Made by a program: the position numbers and the translations under genes. Below, piece after piece: positions 57,987 through 64,000 of a stretch of DNA of 64,000 nucleotides. How positions within the stretch are numbered: position 1 is the stretch's first letter; every line of letters begins with the position of its first letter. The notes under the pieces were generated by a model. It was not told the DNA's origin, did not search any database, and worked only from the letters and a program-made list of their open reading frames with translations. Origin of the DNA: Flaveria trinervia (lineage: Eukaryota; Streptophyta; Magnoliopsida; Asterales; Asteraceae); assembly GCA_025506515.1 (NCBI GenBank), contig CM046457.1, forward strand, positions 44,180,288 through 44,244,287, given 5' to 3'.

Positions 57987-60900
57987 TCATTCTCTTTTGT
58001 GCAGGGACAGCTGAAGACAGACAGAAATGTCTGGATCATAGACAGTGGCTGCTCCAGGCACATGACTGGTAATAGGTCACTACTACAGAACTTTGAAAGG
58101 ATTGATGGAGGACCTGTTGCTTTTGGAGGAGATGAAGGTGGTTACATTTCTGGTAGGGGCAAGGTCACAAATGGTAAGCTCAACATAAAAAGGTAAACTT
58201 TGTAAAGGAGCTTGGATAAATCTTTTGAGTGTATCTCAATTTTGTGATCAGAGTCATAACATGCTCTTTACTGAGCATGAGTGCATGTTCTTAGGCCTGG
58301 TGTGGTCATTCCTCATGAGCATATCCTGCTTAGAGCCCCCAGGAAAGGAAACATGTAGAGATGGATTTGCAAGAAACCTCTCCCTCTGGAGAAGTTTCAT
58401 GCTTTCTGTCTAAAGCCATAGTGATGAGTCTTTCCTATGGCATAAAAGATTGTGCCATGTAAACTTTAAGAACATGAATCAATTAATTAGCATGACTTGG
58501 TAACTGGAATGCCAAGAAAGAGTTTACAAGTGATGACCACTGTGTTGCATGCCTGAAAGGGAAGAAAGATAAGGTATCTCACAAGCCTAAGGAAAAGAAC
58601 TCAATCACTACTCCCTTACGCTTGTTACATATGGATCTCTTTGGCCCCACCAGTGTAATGAGTTTAGGAAGGACCTCATACTGTCTAGTGATCACAGATG
58701 ACTTTACAAGATTCACTTGGGTTTTCTTCCTTAGAACTAAGGATGAGACTCCTGAGATTCTGAAGAATTTCATCTTAAAGATTGAGAATCAATCTGATCA
58801 CAAGGTCAAGATCATAAGATGTGATGAAGGAACTGAATTTAAGAACCATATCCTTGACACATTTGTGATGAAAAGGGTATTACAAGACAATTTAGTGCTC
58901 CCAGGACTCCTCAGCAAAATGGTGTTGCTGAGAGGAGAAACAGGACACTGATTGAAGCTACAAGAACCATGTGTCTGACTCTAAACTGCCCATCACCTTC
59001 TGGGCAGAGGCAGTCAACACTGCCTGCTATGTGCAGAATAGAGTTTTAGTAGTTAAGACTCATGGCAAGACTCCTTATGAACTTTGGCACAAGAGGAGAC
59101 CTTTCATTGGTTTTCTCAGGTCATTTGGATGTCCTTGCACCATCTTGAATACCAAAGATCAAATTGCCAACATTGATGAGAAATCAGATGACGGACACTT
59201 TATTGGATGCTCTTCCCAAGATAAGGCTTATAGAGTATACAATCTCATAACGGGAATTGTTGAGGAGTCAGCCAATGTGACTTTCAATGAACACACACCT
59301 TGTGTTACTGGTTCTGGTCCAGATTGGCTGTTTGATCTTGATTTGGTTACCAACTGTTTTCACAAATCTTGTGAGAATGTTTCAGGATCTGCAGAAAATT
59401 TGAATACAGATGATCCTGATCAAAGATTTGAGCTTGGAAGATCTTCAAGACACATATCCTTAGCTCCAGTTGGAACCACTTCTGCAAATGAGGTTTCTAT
59501 CAGCCCTACAATGACAAATTCAGCTGATACATCTGGTATGCCTTCAAATTCCAGCTCAGAGGCTCTACAACCAGATAAGAATACCTCAACTGTGGAAGAG
59601 AACAATGGTGTTAGTGACAGTGACCAAGAATTTCTTGATGCCACTAACCACACTGTGGATGAGAACATCAGTGATGTCACACACTGCTTGGATCAAGTTT
59701 CACTTGAAAAGTGTGCTGATGTGGTGGGAGAAACATCTATGCCAGATCTAAATTTCTCAAATTTAGATCTTTCTCAACAACTTGCTATGATCCCTCAGCT
59801 TAGGATCCACAAGTCTCATCCTACCGCCAACATCATTGGAGATGTTGTCTTCGAGGTAAAAACAAGAGGCAAAACCATGAAGCAAATGTTGTTCTTCACT
59901 CTTGTTTTCTATCCCAGATAGAGCCAAAGAAAGTTGATGAAGCTCTAACGGATGGAAGTTGGGTTGAAGCTATGCAATAAGAGCTGCTTGAATTCAATAG
60001 GCAGAAAGTTTGGAACCTTTGTCCTCTTCCTTCTGGGAAGACTACCATTGGAACCAAATGGGTGTTTAGGAACAAGAAAGATGATAGAGGCATCATCATC
60101 AAGAACAAAGCTAGACTGGTAGTTCAAGGATACACACAAGAAGAAGGGATTGACTACACTGATGTCTTCGCTCCAGTGGCAAGATTAGAAGCTGTTAGGA
60201 TATTCCTGCATTTGCTGCATCCAAGAACTTCAACGTTTTTCAACTTGATGTGAAGTGTGCCTTTTTGTGGAGTGATAGATGAAGAGGTTATGTCAAACAG
60301 CCACCTGGTTTTGTAGACCCTGATCATCCTGATTATGTCTGCAAGCTTGACAAAGCTCTCTATGGGCTACATCAGGCACCCAGGAGTGGTATGAGACACT
60401 GTCTGAGTATCTCTGTAAACATGGATACAGGAGGGGTACTATAGATGGAACTCTCTTCGTCAAAGGACAAGGAAAGACATATTGCTAGTTCAGTATACGT
60501 GGATGACATCATCTTTGGTTCAACTAATCCAAAGCTCTGCAAAGACTTTGAGAAGCTGATGAAAGACAGATTTGAAATGAGTGCCATGGGGGAACTCAAT
60601 TTCTTTCTGGGAATTCAAGTGAAGCAAGTTGAAGATGGCATCTTCATAAGTCAATCAAAGTATGTTCAGGACATACTCAAGAGCTTTAATATGACTGACT
60701 GCAAGATTTCTAAGACACCCATAGCCAACTCTCTTGGTCCTGATCTTGAGGGGGAGTGTGTAGATGAGCATTTATACAGGGCTATGATTGGGTGTCTTAT
60801 GTATCTTACTGCTAGCAGGCCTGATATCATGTTTGCTACATTTATCTGTGCAAGATATCAAGCCAACCCTAAGATGTCTCACCTTATCACTGTCAAGAGG

Positions 60901-61432
60901 ATTCTAAGATACCTCAAGGGTGCATCATCACTTGGCCTATGGTATCTCAAGAATTTTGACTTTAATCTGTATGCCTATACAGATAGTGATTATGGTGGTT
61001 GCAACATGACTGCAAAGTCTACATTGAGGGATGTCAATTTCTTGGTGGAAGGGTTGTCTCATGGCAATGCAGAAACAATCCTGTGTCTCTGCATCAACTA
61101 CTGAAGCTGAATACATTGCTGCTGCAAGCTGTTGTGCTCAAGTACTTTGGATTCAAAATCAGATGCTGGACTATGGGTTAAACTTCAAGGAGACTCCCAT
61201 TCACATAGACAACAACAGTGCTATCTCAATCATAGAGAACCCTGTGCAGCACTCAGGGAAAAAGCACATCAATATCAGGTATCATTTAATAAGAGATAAC
61301 TATGAAAAGGGATTAATTAAACTAGTCAAGGTTCACACAAATGAACAATACGCTGATCTGTTTACAAAGGCTTTTGATGAACAGAGATTTAAATATCTTA
61401 TATCAGCTATTGGGATGATAAACCTTGAGTAA
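57987..61432 (+). pseudogene. pol: Pol polyprotein of C, broken
   Basis: Pol continues in the gag frame after the single TAA: SFSFVQGQLKT..., then protease WIIDSGCSRHMTG (58028-58066). Integrase: LLHMDLFGP (about 58622), IIRCDEGTEF (about 58809, where RSDNGTEF is usual) and RRNRTLIEAT in a shifted frame (about 58933-58962); all three acidic residues are present. A long Ser/Asp-rich linker (59400-59700) leads to reverse transcriptase: WVFRNKKDD (60058), [20 protein letters not shown] (60109-60168) and SVYVDDIIFGS (about 60492-60524). RNase H ends AIGMINLE at 61429. Shifts near 58190, 58480, 58915, 60215, 60285, 60385 and 61070 inactivate it. Confidence 0.9.
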
Positions 61433-62139
61433 GCTTTTCTTAAAATTAATTCTTATTATTTCTTAAAATATGTGTGTCCTAAGTTGTCTAGTTCACCACT
61501 TTCATAAGCTCATGTTTTCTTTGGATGAATAATTTCTTTTAGAAGACTTTCCTTAGATTTTTTTTTAAAAAAATTATGATACTTCGAAAGTTTTGTTTTT
61601 AACTTCAGAAATAAATCATGCCTTCAAATTAAATAACTGTCTAAGAAGTTTACCTTCGGAAGAGTTCCAAAATTTTATTCCGAAGCTTAAATACTTGTCT
61701 TAGACACTTACTAATTTTAAAGGACTTTTTACTTCCGAAGCAAAATTAACTCGGAAGCTTTGTCTGTATACACACAAAGCACTCAAGCTCTAATTTTTCT
61801 TCCGAAGCAAAAAATTTCAAATCTCTCAGGAAATTCTTTTGAAGTCATTTTAGCTTCGGAAGCTTTTAAATTAAAACTTTCGAAGATAATTAACCTTCGG
61901 AAGCTTTTTGACTTCCAAGAAAAATACTTTTTGAGCAAAAAGTAAACTACTTTTACAGAGGTGGACCAACATTCGGATTTCAAAGTTTATCCTCTATCAT
62001 TAAACTTTATCTGAAATCCTTCTCACATATAAACCAATGGTTTCCCCTCTTTCTATCATCTGTTCTTCCTCCAACCTAAAAACCCAAATTTCTCTCTAAA
62101 ATTCTTTCTTTCTTCTTCCTATCCTTAAGCTACTTCAAA
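61433..62139 (+). repeat. Pol-env spacer of C with CTTCGGAAG-type boxes
   Basis: Non-coding. Boxes occur from about 61580 to 61920; the clearest is AGCTTC-G-GAAGCT at 61852-61864. The stretch 62030-62135 after the TATA box is pyrimidine-rich like a leader. Confidence 0.78.
62028..62033 (+). promoter_or_regulatory. Putative internal TATA box upstream of the env-like ORF in C
   Basis: CACATATAAACCAATGG, 112 bases before the ATG at 62140, matches the element B site (9348-9355). The promoter role is inferred. Confidence 0.5.
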
Positions 62140-64000
62140 ATGGCCAACCTTGCTCACAGAAATGATCCCAACTTTACCATGCACCTACACAGACAACACA
62201 ATCAAGTTGCTCTGTTACGCTCTGAGAAAGATCCTCATTTCTTAGAGGTTTTCCGTTTCTTATCTCTATCGAACTACTTCACCTCCCTCACCATTGATCC
62301 TCCACTCTATGAGGATCAGTTGCTTGAATCTGGAAGACCTGCCAAGAGGTCATTATGGATGGGGAGAAGGCACTGTCTGCCATAGTGCAGGGGAGAACAA
62401 TCTTCATCACTCCGGCCATCATCAACAGATCTTCAGCTGGATGATGAAGAAGGTGAGGTGTTCTTCCCAAAGGAAGCTATTAATCATTCCTTTGAACAGA
62501 TGGGATATGAGGGGGATTTCTCTGTAAAGACCTTCAGGAAAAGGAAGGTCTCATCCAATGGAGATTCCTACTTCATGTGGTCATCCACAACTTATCAAAC
62601 AAGCATGGTGGATGGGACCAGATTCCTGAAGATCTCTCCTTCATAGTCATGGAATGGTTCAAGGGGTCAATTCAGGTACTCTCAGTTTGTTATACAATTT
62701 TCTTGCTAATTTAGACTCCTTAGAATATTACATGTTTCCTAGATATGTCCAGTACATTCTTTATTGTGAACTGGGCTCACAATTAAGGGAACAGATAACA
62801 TTCTTAAATTGGGACAGATGAAACCAGCATCTTTAAAATATTGAGAAAGTCCACTATTGGATTCTCTGGGGTAGAAACAGCCTAGTCCCAAAAATGTTAG
62901 AGCTCATTGCTCAAGGTGACAACCTAGTAGCACAAGCTAGTGTTGAACCCACACCTGCTGCTTCCAACCACCCACAAAACCTCAAATCTCCATCACCTAC
63001 CAAAGAAAATCCAACGAACCCCTGCTCAGACTATTCATTCTGTGGAGGCCCCCATATACTCACCCATACAGGAAGAAGTGGACACTGGAGCTCCCATTTC
63101 TCCTTAGGAGCAAACCACTCCCATCTATTCAAGAATCAAGCGATGGTTCCTCATGCTCAGCCTGATGAGCTCATTAGCCCTACTACCTTAAGCCATCACT
63201 TGAGTCTCAACACCTCAGTGATCAACCTTCAGGGGACAGTTACCATCCCCAGCCTATAGATCTCAACCAACCAATTCCAAACCTTGACTTCTATACTGAT
63301 GAAGATATAGGTTTCAGTGAGTATAATGAATCTCTCTTCTTTCCCCCAACTCAAAGAGAGATGAGTACTCCTGAGTCTCCTACATCTATCCCACATCAGT
63401 CACCTACAACTGAGATGGACACTTCTGAACCTGTTCAGGATGTCCATATGGAAGAAGCTCTCACTTCTGAAAGTGATTACATCATTAAGACCTCAACCAT
63501 GGCAACTCAGCCCACTGACATCTCACTGAGACTGCCAGTGAGCAGAGGAAATCCAGTAGCCAAGAACTTAGAACTGGTCATGAGAGAAAGGACTCTGGTC
63601 AATCTTCTCCACCCCCAGTGATTCTTCTGATGAAGATGAGGGGGATCTGAGACTAAAAGTGCACAAACTGTCTAAAACATGCACTTACCTAGTCTCAAAG
63701 GTCAGTCACTTGAATCTCAGGTGACTACCTTACAACACAGGATCAATGATCAGCAACTTGAGATTTCTTATCTTAAGGAAAAACTAGCTGGGAGACCCTT
63801 AAGAAGCTCAACCAGGAACACAAGAACCTGTGGATGTGATTGACCTATCCTCCAGCTCACCTATGCAAGTGGGTGATGCTACCAAAAAGGGGAGAAAGTC
63901 ATTCCAACCACAGAACAGGGAGGAGTTCTTCGAGAGAATGGACATTGAGGACTCACCATCCTCACTTGCAACTATGCATTCTCAGCAACCTCCTCTAGTT
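62140..64000 (+). pseudogene. Env-like gene of C, continues off the window
   Basis: ATG 62140 gives MANLAHRNDPNFTMHLHRQHNQVALL, matching B. After a frameshift near 62340 the blocks AIVQGRTIFITPAIIN (about 62380-62425) and EYYMFPRYVQYILYCELGSQL (about 62720-62785) follow. The latter is the counterpart of ILYPRFIMAII in E1 and E2. Then comes a Pro/Ser/Thr-rich linker (62894-63600) and a coiled coil (QSLESQVTTLQHRINDQQLE, about 63700-63760) with a charged tail to the window end. No membrane segment is seen. The layout (globular, linker, coiled coil) is shared with E2 and A. The role is unknown. Confidence 0.72.

Larger units (their letters stand above)
54460..64000 (+). mobile_element. Element C: Copia Sirevirus-type element (B family), 3' end off the window
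   Basis: 5' LTR, primer site, gag, pol, box-rich spacer and env-like gene are in the expected order on the plus strand. It matches B throughout and supplies the uninterrupted version of sites disrupted in B. The 3' LTR must lie beyond base 64000. It appears to have inserted into the mitochondrial insertion. Confidence 0.92.

Noticed and set aside
15589..64000. Host plant genes between elements.
   Set aside because: Every gap was accounted for by element parts, the mitochondrial insertion, a MULE-like scrap or featureless AT-rich DNA.

Overview
This window is plant nuclear DNA made almost entirely of nested LTR retrotransposons. I see no intact host gene. The plant call rests on Ty1/copia elements of the Sirevirus type (gag and pol followed by an extra 'env-like' ORF), on a Ty3/gypsy element with a chromodomain-like tail, and on a nuclear insertion of plant mitochondrial DNA carrying most of the 18S rRNA gene (rrn18). 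A eudicot is likely. The env-like ORF family looks like those common in daisy-family (Asteraceae) assemblies, but I hold that only weakly.

Layout, by order of nesting. (1) Element B (Copia, minus strand) is the outer host. Its 5' LTR is 50007-50739, its gag start is 49397-49920, and the rest of gag, pol and env-like is at 15588-8636. (2) Element A (Copia, plus strand, 15589-49396, target duplication ATGTC on both sides) sits in the gag of B. (3) Element E2 (Copia, minus strand, 20157-32536) sits in the pol of A and is the youngest copy, with nearly identical LTRs. (4) Element G (Ty3/gypsy, plus strand, 39009-47699, target duplication AGATT) sits in the env-like gene of A. (5) Element E1 (Copia, minus strand, same family as E2, <1-8635) sits in the env-like gene of B and runs off the left edge. 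(6) A solo LTR of the E family (1400-2169, target duplication GATCA) sits in the pol-env spacer of E1. To the right of B are a degenerate Mutator-like fragment, a scrap of B/C-type LTR, the mitochondrial insertion (about 52326-54459), and element C (Copia, plus strand, B family, 54460->64000), which runs off the right edge.

Every coding region is broken by stops, frameshifts or deletions, so none of these copies looks autonomous. The most complete is E2.

The most interesting signal is non-coding. Each Copia family carries many copies of its own short dyad-symmetric 'box': CAGTAGTT/AACTACTG in E, CAGTCGnnCGACTG in A, CTTCGGAAG in B and C. In the Copia families the boxes lie upstream of the LTR TATA box and again in the pol-env spacer, where each family also has a TATA box before the env-like start codon. 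This suggests that the env-like gene has its own promoter copied on the U3 plan. Some box arms change in a compensating way. A box type like that of A also fills the LTRs of the unrelated gypsy element G. Repeated symmetric boxes are a published Sirevirus feature with a CGG-CCG core; the other cores, the covariation, the spacer TATA and the Copia/Gypsy sharing are what deserve checking.
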